In this document: one piece after another, positions 54,064 through 62,963 of the stretch
How positions within the stretch are numbered: position 1 is the first letter of the stretch
How the letters are laid out: each line of letters begins with the position of its first letter
NCBI RefSeq assembly: GCF_007829525.1
Contig: NZ_VLJP01000078.1
Span: forward strand, 68,042 to 132,041
Source: Mesorhizobium sp. J18
GTDB taxonomy: Bacteria > Pseudomonadota > Alphaproteobacteria > Rhizobiales > Rhizobiaceae
DNA length: 64,000 nucleotides
Reading direction: 5' to 3'
Notes under the pieces: generated by a model
What the model saw: only the letters and a program-made list of their open reading frames with translations
Databases searched by the model: none
Told to the model about the DNA's origin: nothing
Position numbers and translations under genes: made by a program

Positions 54064-55356
54064 TCACACGGCGAGCTTCCGCAGCGCCGGACGCGGAGCG
54101 GCAAGCATGTCGTTGATGGCTTCGAAGGGAACAAGCTTTCCGACCGGGCCGACTGCCGCAACGGTGGGCTTCGACGTGAAGAGCCGGGTGGAAAGATCGG
54201 TGAGACGCTCGACCGTCAGGTTCGACAGCCGATCCATCATCTCTTCGGTGCCGATGGGACGGCCATAGAGCAGAAGCTGGCGGGCGATCTGCGAGGCGCG
54301 GCTGGCCGGGCTTTCCCCCGACATCAACAGGCCGGCGCGGTATTGCGCGCGCGCCCGGTCGAGCTCCTGCTGGTCGATATCCTCGCCGGCCCTTTGCAGT
54401 TCGGAAAGGATGACCGGGATCAGCTCGGCTATGTCGCTGCGGCCGGTGGCGGCATGGACACCGAAGACGCCTGTATCGGAAAAGCCCCAATGGAAGGCAT
54501 AGACCGAATAGCAGAGCCCCCGTTTTTCCCGCACCTCCTGGAAGAGACGGGAGGACATGCCTCCGCCGAGGATCATGGACAGTACCTGCGAGGCGTAGAA
54601 ATCGCGCACATGGTAGGCGCGGCCCTCGAAGCCGAGGATGATCTGCGCATCCATCAGGTCGCGCTGCTCGCGAAAGTCACCGCCCACATAATGTGCATAT
54701 TGCGGCAGGGAGCCGTCGGCCTTGCTGCGGAAGCCGCCGAGATGGCGCTCGACCTCGCGCACGAAGTCGTCATGCCGGACGCCGCCTGCTGCCACGACGA
54801 TCATCCGCTCGGCGCCATATTGGCGCTCGAGGAACTTGTGGAGCTGTTCGGATGTGAAGGACTGGACGGTTTCCGGCGTCCCGAGGATGGAGCGGCCGAT
54901 CGCCTGATGGCGGAAGGCCGTCTCGGTGAACCGGTCGAAGACGATGTCGTCCGGCGTGTCATGCGCGGCGCCGATCTCCTGCAGGATGACATGCTGCTCG
55001 CGTTCCAGTTCGGCGGGATCGAATTTGGAATCGGTCAGGATGTCGGCGAGGATGTCTATGGCAAGCGATACGTCGTCCTTCATGACCCGGGCGTAGAAGG
55101 CGGTCGTCTCCACGCTGGTCGCCGCGTTGATCTCGCCTCCGACATCCTCGATATCGGTCGCGATCTTCCACGCGCTGCGCCGCCCCGTGCCCTTGAAGGC
55201 CATATGCTCCAGGAGATGGGCTATGCCGTGCTCGTCTTCACGCTCGTTGCGCGAGCCCGACTTCACCCAGACACCCAGGGCAACGGATTCAATATGTGGC
55301 AGGGTTTCGGTCGCGACTGTCAGGCCGTTCGACAGACGGCTTACCTCTACACCCAT
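54064..55356 (-). CDS. M16-family zinc peptidase (processing peptidase-like)
   Basis: The 430-aa protein has the inverted zinc motif HLLEH (residues 47-51) in GIAHLLEHMAFKGTGRRSAW, INAATSVETTAFYARV, and a C-terminal half with the paired non-catalytic domain (REKRGLCYSVYAFHWGFSDTG). It resembles mitochondrial processing peptidase and bacterial PqqL/YmxG proteins. The substrate is unknown. It lies 6 bp after thrC and is joined directly to the GNAT gene. Confidence 0.93.
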   Translation of the reverse strand: MGVEVSRLSNGLTVATETLPHIESVALGVWVKSGSRNEREDEHGIAHLLEHMAFKGTGRRSAWKIATDIEDVGGEINAATSVETTAFYARVMKDDVSLAIDILADILTDSKFDPAELEREQHVILQEIGAAHDTPDDIVFDRFTETAFRHQAIGRSILGTPETVQSFTSEQLHKFLERQYGAERMIVVAAGGVRHDDFVREVERHLGGFRSKADGSLPQYAHYVGGDFREQRDLMDAQIILGFEGRAYHVRDFYASQVLSMILGGGMSSRLFQEVREKRGLCYSVYAFHWGFSDTGVFGVHAATGRSDIAELIPVILSELQRAGEDIDQQELDRARAQYRAGLLMSGESPASRASQIARQLLLYGRPIGTEEMMDRLSNLTVERLTDLSTRLFTSKPTVAAVGPVGKLVPFEAINDMLAAPRPALRKLAV

Positions 55357-55362
55357 ACAGGC

Positions 55363-56778
55363 TTAACTCCCTGAATTTCCGGACGCTGCCGCCGAGACGC
55401 GGCGGCTGATGTGATCTTCCACCATTTTAAGGTCGGAGGGAAGGACCGTAAACTCCTCCTCCCTTTCCATCAATCCTGCCAGCCAGTCCGGCAGGGTTGG
55501 CACAATGCCGGAGGCTTCCGCAACCGCATCGGGAAACTTGGCCGGATGGGCGGTCGCAAGGACCACCATCGGTGTTTTCGAGGCCGGCTGTGCGCGCGCC
55601 ACGCGAACGGCGGTGGCCGTATGCGGATCGAGGAGATAGCCGCTCTTTTCTCGAACCTCCCGGATCGTCGCTGCGGTTTGCTCCATATCCGAACGGCCGG
55701 CCGAGAAATCGGCCTCGATGGCCAAGCGCGTCTTTTGGCCGAGGGTGAAGCCGCCGGACTGTTTCAGGCCGGCCATATAGGCGCTAACCTCCTCGGCATC
55801 GCGTCCGCTCGCCTCGAAAAGCAGCCGTTCGAAATTCGACGAGATCTGGATATCCATCGACGGCGAGGTGGTGGGGACGACGCCGCGCATCCGATATTCG
55901 CCACTTTCCAGCGTGCGGGCCAGAATGTCGTTGTCATTGGTGGCGATCACCAGCCGTTCGACCGGCAGCCCCATGCGTTTGGCCGCATAGCCCGCAAAGA
56001 TGTCGCCGAAATTTCCCGTCGGTACGGTGAAGGATGCCGGCCGGTCCGGCGCGCCGAGGGAGACGGCGGCGGAGAAATAATAGACGATCTGGGCCATGAT
56101 GCGCGCCCAGTTGATCGAATTGACGCCCGACAGCGAGACCCGGTCGCGGAAGGCATGATCATTGAACATGTCCTTCACCAGCCCTTGGCAGTCGTCGAAA
56201 TTGCCCTCGATCGCCAGAGCATGGGCGTTGGCAGCCTTCGAGGTCGTCATCTGGCGCTGCTGCACCGCCGAGACGCGCCCCTTCGGAAACAGGATGAAGA
56301 TGTCGGTGCGCTCGCGTCCGGCGAAGGCGTCGATTGCCGCGCCGCCGGTGTCACCCGAGGTCGCCCCGGCGATGGTAGCGCGCTCGCCGCGCTCCGCGAG
56401 CACATGGTCCATCAGGCGGGCGAGAAGCTGCATCGCCACGTCCTTGAAGGCAAGCGTCGGCCCGTGAAACAGTTCGAGCACGAACTCGTTCGGTCGCGTC
56501 TGCACCAGCGGACAGACCGCCTCATGGCGGAAAGTCGCATAAGCCTCGCCGATGATTCTGCGGAAGGTCACATCCTCCAGCTCGTTTCCGACAAAGGGTT
56601 TCAGGATGCGGAAAGCGATTTCCGGATAGGCGAGTCCGCGCAGTGCGCGGATGTCGTCCGCGCTGAACGTGGGCCATTCGCCTGGCACGTAAAGGCCGCC
56701 GTCGCGCGCCAGGCCGGCGAGAAGCGCATCCGAAAAGCCGAGGGCGGGGGCGCTGCCGCGCGTGCTCACATAATCCAT
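55363..56778 (-). CDS. thrC: Threonine synthase
   Basis: ThrC turns phosphohomoserine into threonine with pyridoxal phosphate; homoserine kinase is at 46.3 kb. The 471-aa protein has the start MDYVSTRGSAPALGFSDALLAGLARDGGLYVP, the PLP lysine in ELFHGPTLAFKDVAMQLL, GATSGDTGGAAIDAF, FPKGRVSAVQQRQMTT and TVPTGNFGDIFAGYAAKRMGLP. It is the first gene of a minus-strand operon with the M16 peptidase, GNAT and EAL genes. Confidence 0.95.
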   Translation of the reverse strand: MDYVSTRGSAPALGFSDALLAGLARDGGLYVPGEWPTFSADDIRALRGLAYPEIAFRILKPFVGNELEDVTFRRIIGEAYATFRHEAVCPLVQTRPNEFVLELFHGPTLAFKDVAMQLLARLMDHVLAERGERATIAGATSGDTGGAAIDAFAGRERTDIFILFPKGRVSAVQQRQMTTSKAANAHALAIEGNFDDCQGLVKDMFNDHAFRDRVSLSGVNSINWARIMAQIVYYFSAAVSLGAPDRPASFTVPTGNFGDIFAGYAAKRMGLPVERLVIATNDNDILARTLESGEYRMRGVVPTTSPSMDIQISSNFERLLFEASGRDAEEVSAYMAGLKQSGGFTLGQKTRLAIEADFSAGRSDMEQTAATIREVREKSGYLLDPHTATAVRVARAQPASKTPMVVLATAHPAKFPDAVAEASGIVPTLPDWLAGLMEREEEFTVLPSDLKMVEDHISRRVSAAASGNSGS

Positions 56779-56909
56779 CAGTCAAGCTATCCTGGTCGGG
56801 TGATGGCCCGGGCCTATGGAAAAGCCGCGAAGCCCGGTCGCATTTTGGTCTCGCGGTTGATATAGAACACCTGCCTTGCCATAGGGAAGAACGGTTTCAG
56901 GGGTTCCAA

Positions 56910-57467
56910 TTGCTCAACGGTCGTTTTCTATCAGCTTTTGCCCTGGGGGGCCTCATGCTCGCAGTGGCCGGATGTCAATCCGGCAGCACAGCCGGTCCCG
57001 GCGCCGCAGCGTCACAGGCTGGTGGTGAAGAGCAGGTCCGCGAAAGCGAATTGAGGGCCTATTGTCCTCGCCTCATGCTGCGCGAGGGCACTGCCTACTA
57101 CACCACCTATCAAAGGGGCGGCGAACAGGACCCGACCAAGGTCATCTATCAGGCCGCAATCACCGAAGTGACGCGGAAATGCAGCTATACCGCCAACGGC
57201 GCCACCATGACGGTGGCGGCAGCAGGCAAGGTCGTGCCCGGTCCGCTCGGCTCGGCCGGTGCCATCACAATGCCGGTCCGCGTCGCGGTGGTGCGCGGCG
57301 ATCAGGTGCTCGATTCCCGGCTGCACCAATATACCGTTCAGGTGGCCGATACGGCCGGCGCCACGCAGTTCATCTTCAACGATCCGAATGTGCTCATCCC
57401 CGCACCGGTCGACAGCAGCGTTCAGGTGTTTGTCGGCTTCGATGAAGGGCCGGGTACCGGGCAGTAA
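56910..57467 (+). CDS. Predicted lipoprotein, 185 aa, unknown function
   Basis: The product has a lipobox (GGLMLAVAGCQSG), so it should be lipid-anchored. The mature part has a short Gly/Ala-rich linker, two further cysteines (AYCPRL and RKCSYT), a central beta-rich TMTVAAAGKVVPGPLGSAGAITMPVRVAVVRGDQVLDS and a C-terminus ending FVGFDEGPGTGQ. No family is recognised. The start is a TTG at 56910, since no ATG fits before the lipobox. It is divergent from thrC and convergent with the HAD gene. Confidence 0.7.
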   Translation: MLNGRFLSAFALGGLMLAVAGCQSGSTAGPGAAASQAGGEEQVRESELRAYCPRLMLREGTAYYTTYQRGGEQDPTKVIYQAAITEVTRKCSYTANGATMTVAAAGKVVPGPLGSAGAITMPVRVAVVRGDQVLDSRLHQYTVQVADTAGATQFIFNDPNVLIPAPVDSSVQVFVGFDEGPGTGQ

Positions 57468-57477
57468 GGCGGGCCGT

Positions 57478-58167
57478 TCAGACCTTCTCGGACCATTCCG
57501 AGAGCGCGGCGATCACGCCGGGAAAATCCGCCCAGCGGTGGATCACCGTCTCGGCGCCCGCCTCGGTGAGGAGGTCGGCATGGCCGGGATGCGTATGCGA
57601 GGCTCCGGTAAAGCCGATCACGCGCATTCCCGCTGCCCTCGCACCCTGGATGCCGTGTACCGAATCCTCGATGACGAATGTCTCAGCGGGGTCGGCTCCC
57701 ATTTTCTCCGCGGCGTAGAGGAACACGTCCGGAGCCGGTTTCGGCCTCATCGTCGGCGTCTCGCGCGAGGAGAATATCTTGTCACCGAAAACCTGCTGCA
57801 GTCCTGTCCTGGCGAGCATGGAATCGATGCGGGCGCGGGTGGAGTTGGAGCAGATGCATTTGGGAACCGTCAGCGACAATGCCGCTTCGCCCGCACCTGC
57901 AATCGCGCGGACCTCCGCTTTCAGCCGATCATCTACCATTTTCTCCGCCCGATCGATCATTGAGGCTTCGAAAAGCATCTGTGCCTCCTTCTCGATCTTC
58001 AGGAGAATGTCGCGGAAGGTAAGGCCGGAATATTGCTGTGCCAGTTCCTCGGGTGCGATGTCGTAGCCTGCGGCGCTCAGCAACTGCGCTTCCACGCGGG
58101 CGGCGACAATCTCTGAATCGACGAGCACGCCGTCGCAATCGAAAATGACAAGTTGAGGAGCAGGCAT
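57478..58167 (-). CDS. HAD-family phosphatase (subfamily IA)
   Basis: The 229-aa protein has the nucleophile motif LVIFDCDGVLVDSEIVAARV, the cap domain, CSNSTRARIDSML (motif II), KPAPDVFLYAAEKMG with the motif III Lys, and FVIEDSVHGIQGARAAGMRVIGFTG (motif IV). Small phosphorylated metabolites are usual substrates (6-phosphogluconate or sugar phosphates). It is divergent from ccrM. Confidence 0.92.
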   Translation of the reverse strand: MPAPQLVIFDCDGVLVDSEIVAARVEAQLLSAAGYDIAPEELAQQYSGLTFRDILLKIEKEAQMLFEASMIDRAEKMVDDRLKAEVRAIAGAGEAALSLTVPKCICSNSTRARIDSMLARTGLQQVFGDKIFSSRETPTMRPKPAPDVFLYAAEKMGADPAETFVIEDSVHGIQGARAAGMRVIGFTGASHTHPGHADLLTEAGAETVIHRWADFPGVIAALSEWSEKV

Positions 58168-58297
58168 AGGCTATCCTGGAAAGCGGGTTTCTGTTCGGGA
58201 TTGCCCGCGATGTCTTCATGCATCGGGCAAAGATGGCTCGCCTCGCATTTAGTGCCACCGCCGGCATATGTCCAATCGTGGCGGCACTTACCGAATG

Positions 58298-58318
58298 TTT
58301 ACCCATCCCGGTAACCAT
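58298..58318 (+). promoter_or_regulatory. Possible CtrA half-sites upstream of ccrM
   Basis: TTTACCCAT (58298-58306) and GTAACCAT (58311-58318) resemble tandem copies of the alphaproteobacterial TTAACCAT half-site, each with a mismatch or an extra base. They are about 45-60 bp upstream of the ccrM ATG. In Caulobacter and Brucella, CtrA controls ccrM. No GANTC occurs in this intergenic stretch. Confidence 0.3.
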
Positions 58319-58330
58319 AACGCAAAGTAA

Positions 58331-59494
<1,164 letters not shown>

Positions 59495-59529
59495 CTGCAC
59501 GCCGATCTTTCCCGGATAAAGCGTTTCGG

Positions 59530-59546
59530 CTCAGGTCCCGACCCTA
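59530..59546. repeat. Short motif like the end of the 281-bp element, at the HAD stop codon
   Basis: CTCAGGTCCCGACCCTA reads on the minus strand as TAGGGTCGGGACCTGAG. The first three bases are the stop of the HAD gene. It resembles TAGGGTCAGGACTTAT at the ispH stop (46065). Confidence 0.4.
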
Positions 59547-60161
59547 GGCGCTCACAAGAACGCCGTAGCGCTCCAGGTCGCGCTCCAGTTGCCCGGCATC
59601 GACGAACTGGACCGCCTGCCAGCCGGCGGCACGGGCACCCTCGACATTCTTCGGGCTGTCGTCGATGAACAGTGTCGCCTGGGGATCGAGACCGAAGCTT
59701 GCCGCATGATGGTCGTAGATCTCGCGATCCGGCTTGATGAGGCGGACCTCGCCCGAGACCGTCACGCCGCGCGGCCTGTTCAGGAACGGAAAGCGCTGCC
59801 GCGCCTCGGCGAAGGTGTCGGCGGCGAAATTCGTCAGCATGGTGACGTCATGGCCGTCATCGATCAGCCGTTCCATAACGACGACGGTGTCGTCATAGGC
59901 ATGTGACACCATTTCATGCCAATACCGCCGGAAGGCGCGGATATTCTCCTCCTCGCCGGGGTGAACCTCTATCAGAAGCGCCTCGGCTTCCTCCCACGTC
60001 CGGCCGCGGTCCTGCTCCAGGTTCCAGTCATGCGAGCAGACATTCTCGAAGAACCAGCGCCGCCTTTCGGCATCCGGGATCAGCCGCGAATAGGGGATTT
60101 CGGGATCGTAATGGATCAACACGCGGCCGATGTCGAAGACGATGTGGCGGATATTGCTCAT
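59544..60161 (-). CDS. HAD-family hydrolase (haloacid dehalogenase-like)
   Basis: The 205-aa protein has the nucleophile motif IVFDIGRVLIHYDPE (DxG variant), MLTNFAADTF (motif II), GEVRLIKPDREIYDHHAASFGLDP (motif III Lys), and LFIDDSPKNVEGARAAGWQAVQF (motif IV). The first motif has Asp-Ile-Gly rather than DxD, which is common in this YihX-like group. Its ATG overlaps the mutY stop by four bases (ATGA), so it is translated after mutY. Confidence 0.9.
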   Translation of the reverse strand: MSNIRHIVFDIGRVLIHYDPEIPYSRLIPDAERRRWFFENVCSHDWNLEQDRGRTWEEAEALLIEVHPGEEENIRAFRRYWHEMVSHAYDDTVVVMERLIDDGHDVTMLTNFAADTFAEARQRFPFLNRPRGVTVSGEVRLIKPDREIYDHHAASFGLDPQATLFIDDSPKNVEGARAAGWQAVQFVDAGQLERDLERYGVLVSA

Positions 60162-61291
60162 GGATTTTCCGGTTGTTGAGGTATGAGTTTTTTCATGATG
60201 CCGGGTATTGCTGCCTCGATGGCCTTTTTCATGACGGTCGGCAAGGCTTCGCCTCGGATTTCCGTCGGCAGTGACCACCAGTGGCCTTCTGGGGCGGGCC
60301 CCGCCACCGCATCGGCGCGGAAAATAGCGAGTTCCAGCGAAAAATGTGTGAAGACGTGGGAAATCGTGCCGCGACCTTGCCAGTCAGCCGCAAAGGGGGC
60401 GGCTGAGATGTCGGAAGCCCCGTCCTGCCGGGCGGTCCAGCCGGTGGTCGGCACTTCGCTCATGCCGCCGAGCAGGCCGTTCTCCGGGCGCTTGCGCAAC
60501 AGCACCGCCCCATCGCCGCGCACAGCCACGAAAGCGGCGCCTTTGCGCATGGGCCTCGCTTCCTTCGCTGCCTTGACCGGCAGCAGTTCCGGGTCGCCAA
60601 GGCGGATTGCTTCGCAGTCCTCCCGCAAAGGGCAGAGCACGCAGGCGGGCCGGCGCGGCGTGCAGATGGTCGCACCGAGATCCATCATGGCCTGGGCGAA
60701 ATCACCCGGCCTGTCGAGCGGGGTGATAGACTGCACATAATCCTTGATGAGCGGCTTCGCCTCCGGCAGGGGCGTATCGATGGCTTTAAGGCGCGCCGCG
60801 ACCCGCTCCACATTGCCGTCCACAACGGCGGCGGGACGGTTGAATGCGATTGCCGCGATGGCTGCTGCCGTATAGTCGCCTATGCCGGGCAGAGCCTTCA
60901 GCCCGGCCTCTGTTTCGGGAAATCTGCCGCCATGAATATGCGCCACGGCTTCGGCGCATTTCTTGAGATTGCGCGCCCGCGAATAATAGCCGAGACCTGC
61001 CCAGGCCTTCATCACGTCGTCGGCCGAAGCCGCGGCCAGGGCGTTGACGTCCGGCCAGCGGCGCAGGAAGTCGAGGAAATAGGGCTTCACCGCTTCGACG
61101 GTCGTTTGCTGAAGCATGACTTCCGACAGCCAGACATGATAGGGATCGGGCGAAGCGCCGTTGCGGACGGCGGACGGCGGCACGCGCCAGGGCAGATCGC
61201 GGTGATGGCGATCATACCAGGCGAGCAACGGCCCGGCAGGGCCGCTTTCTTCCCGCTTCGGTGCGGGTTCCGCCATATTCGCGCGTGTCAT
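60158..61291 (-). CDS. mutY: A/G-specific adenine glycosylase
   Basis: MutY removes adenine opposite 8-oxoguanine. The 377-aa protein has DLPWRVPPSA, WLSEVMLQQTTVEAVKPYF, the helix-hairpin-helix LKALPGIGDYTAAAIAAIAF with the catalytic Asp in AVVDGNVERV, the 4Fe-4S motif CTPRRPACVLCPLREDC, and a C-terminal NUDIX-like domain (GRGTISHVFTHFSLEL) for 8-oxoG recognition. An ATG at 61276 is possible. It is divergent from dciA. Confidence 0.95.
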   Translation of the reverse strand: MTRANMAEPAPKREESGPAGPLLAWYDRHHRDLPWRVPPSAVRNGASPDPYHVWLSEVMLQQTTVEAVKPYFLDFLRRWPDVNALAAASADDVMKAWAGLGYYSRARNLKKCAEAVAHIHGGRFPETEAGLKALPGIGDYTAAAIAAIAFNRPAAVVDGNVERVAARLKAIDTPLPEAKPLIKDYVQSITPLDRPGDFAQAMMDLGATICTPRRPACVLCPLREDCEAIRLGDPELLPVKAAKEARPMRKGAAFVAVRGDGAVLLRKRPENGLLGGMSEVPTTGWTARQDGASDISAAPFAADWQGRGTISHVFTHFSLELAIFRADAVAGPAPEGHWWSLPTEIRGEALPTVMKKAIEAAIPGIMKKLIPQQPENP

Positions 61292-61336
61292 CGGGGGCAG
61301 GCTGGGTTACGCTCTCATCACGGTCAAGGAAAGCTC

Positions 61337-61834
61337 ATGGCAGGGAAAAGAGGCATCGGCAATCCCGTCGCGGTCAGTGACCTGGCCGGCGAGATCCTCG
61401 ATCCGGTATTGCGCAAGCGCGCCGGTATCTCCATCGGGCTCGTCCAGTCCTGGGAGGAGATCGTCGGCGAGCGGCTTGCCGCAACCTCGCGGCCGGAAAG
61501 GATCGTCTGGCCGCGCCGCATGGGCGACGATGACCCGTTCGAGCCGGCAACCTTGGTGATCGCCTGCGAAGGCATGGCGGCGCTGCGCCTGCAGCACGAG
61601 ACAATGGAAGTGATCGGCCGGGTCAATGCCTTTCTCGGCTTTGCCGCCATCGGCCGCATCCGGATCGTCCAGAAGCCTGTCGCAGCGGGGCGGCGCAGGC
61701 CCGTCAAGGCACCGAAACCGCTGAGCGCGGCAGAGAAGGAACGTGTCTCCGGTCTGACGAAGGAGATCGAGGACGACGGCTTGCGCGAGGCCCTGCGACG
61801 ACTGGGCGCAAGTGTGCTCGGCTCGAAAAAGTAG
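61337..61834 (+). CDS. DciA-like (DUF721) protein
   Basis: The 165-aa protein starts MAGKRGIGNPVAVSDLAGEILDPVLRKRAGISIGLVQSWEEIVGERLAATSRPERIVW and has LVIACEGMAALRLQHETMEVIGRVNAFLG, the DUF721 core. DciA loads the replicative helicase in bacteria that lack DnaC; this organism group fits. The C-terminus is basic and then acidic. It lies between mutY (divergent) and the DsbA-like gene. Confidence 0.88.
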   Translation: MAGKRGIGNPVAVSDLAGEILDPVLRKRAGISIGLVQSWEEIVGERLAATSRPERIVWPRRMGDDDPFEPATLVIACEGMAALRLQHETMEVIGRVNAFLGFAAIGRIRIVQKPVAAGRRRPVKAPKPLSAAEKERVSGLTKEIEDDGLREALRRLGASVLGSKK

Positions 61835-61970
61835 CAACCATCTCGCATATTCGTGATCAACGGCGCCGGATAGAAGTTGGCAGGTTTGGGATATTGCCTT
61901 ATTTCGCGCTCAACTCTCGCTTTTCAGAAGGTGCGTGAGTACAAATTCCAACGATTGATGGGTGATTCGC

Positions 61971-62672
61971 ATGATTCGGTCCCTTCCGCGCAGAAGCGTG
62001 CTTTTGTCTCTGGTCGCCCTTCCGGCGATGGCGTCGGTGCTGACGGCCTGCAGCGAGGAGGAAGGCAGCGCTGATGCTTCGGGCACGGCCAATGCGGCGC
62101 CCGCCGCCGCTGCGCCGGAATCCTCAGGCTCCGTCGATCAGGCAAAGCTGCTCGAAACCGGCCCGCTGCCCGAGATGGCGCTGGGCGAGGAGGGCGCGCC
62201 CGTCACGATCGTTGAATATGCCTCGATGACCTGCCCGCATTGCGCGCATTTCCACGAGACTACCTTTCCGCAGGTGAAGGAGAAGTATGTCGACACCGGC
62301 AAGGTGCGCTTCATCTTCCGCGAATTTCCCTTCGATCCGCGCGCGGAAGCCGGTTTCATGCTGGCGCGCTGCTCCGACGACAAGTATTTCTCGATGGTGG
62401 AAGTCCTGTTCCAGAAGCAGGATAGCTGGGCGCCGGTGGAGAATGCCCGCGATCCCATGCTGCAGATTGCCAAACTTGCCGGTTTTACACAGGAGTCCTT
62501 CGAGGCTTGCTTGACGGACCAGAAGCTTCTGGACGACATCAGGGCAGTGCGCAAGCGCGGGGCGGAGGAGTTCGGCGTGCAGGCTACGCCCACCTTTTTC
62601 ATCAACGGGCAGAAATATTCGGGAGCAATGTCGATTGAGGAAATGTCGGCGGTCATCGACGGCATGCTCTGA
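61971..62672 (+). CDS. DsbA-family thiol oxidoreductase, lipoprotein
   Basis: The 233-aa protein has a lipobox (LPAMASVLTACSEE, Cys near residue 27), an Ala/Glu-rich linker, the active site MTCPHCAHFHETTFP (CPHC at 88-91), GKVRFIFREFPFDPRAEAG, and the cis-Pro in VQATPTFFINGQ. It is probably a membrane-anchored periplasmic disulfide oxidase. The start at 61971 was chosen over a GTG at 61962. It is followed by smc after a 291-bp repeat-rich gap. Confidence 0.92.
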   Translation: MIRSLPRRSVLLSLVALPAMASVLTACSEEEGSADASGTANAAPAAAAPESSGSVDQAKLLETGPLPEMALGEEGAPVTIVEYASMTCPHCAHFHETTFPQVKEKYVDTGKVRFIFREFPFDPRAEAGFMLARCSDDKYFSMVEVLFQKQDSWAPVENARDPMLQIAKLAGFTQESFEACLTDQKLLDDIRAVRKRGAEEFGVQATPTFFINGQKYSGAMSIEEMSAVIDGML

Positions 62673-62963
62673 AACAGCCGCGACGGCTTCCTCCCGGTGT
62701 GTGGCGGCAGCTTGGCCGCCGCTCGTCATCCCGGCCGATGCCGGACGAAGGGCGGCGAGAGCCGGAACCCATTCCGTAACTTCGGCAATTTTTCAGAATG
62801 GCCGCCGATATCCGTCATCCTCGCGCCCGAAGCCCGAAGGGCGAGGGTTCCGGGGACCCAGGTCTCGACGGCTGATAGCGCTAATTGTCCTTGGAAGTAG
62901 ACCCTTCGGACGTCGAGACCTGGATTCCTGTGACAAGCACAGGAATGACGGGAGCAACTGCTG
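62673..62963. repeat. Repeat-rich 291-bp gap before smc
   Basis: The gap holds several hairpins. CCAGGTCTCGAC (62858-62869) and GTCGAGACCTGG (62912-62923) form a 12-bp inverted repeat around a 42-base spacer. ATTCCTGTG (62924-62932) and CACAGGAAT (62938-62946) form a 9-bp stem with loop ACAAG. An earlier GGCGGC/GCCGCC hairpin lies near 62705-62725. Part of it matches 22987-23003. It ends 17 bases before the smc ATG. Confidence 0.75.
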
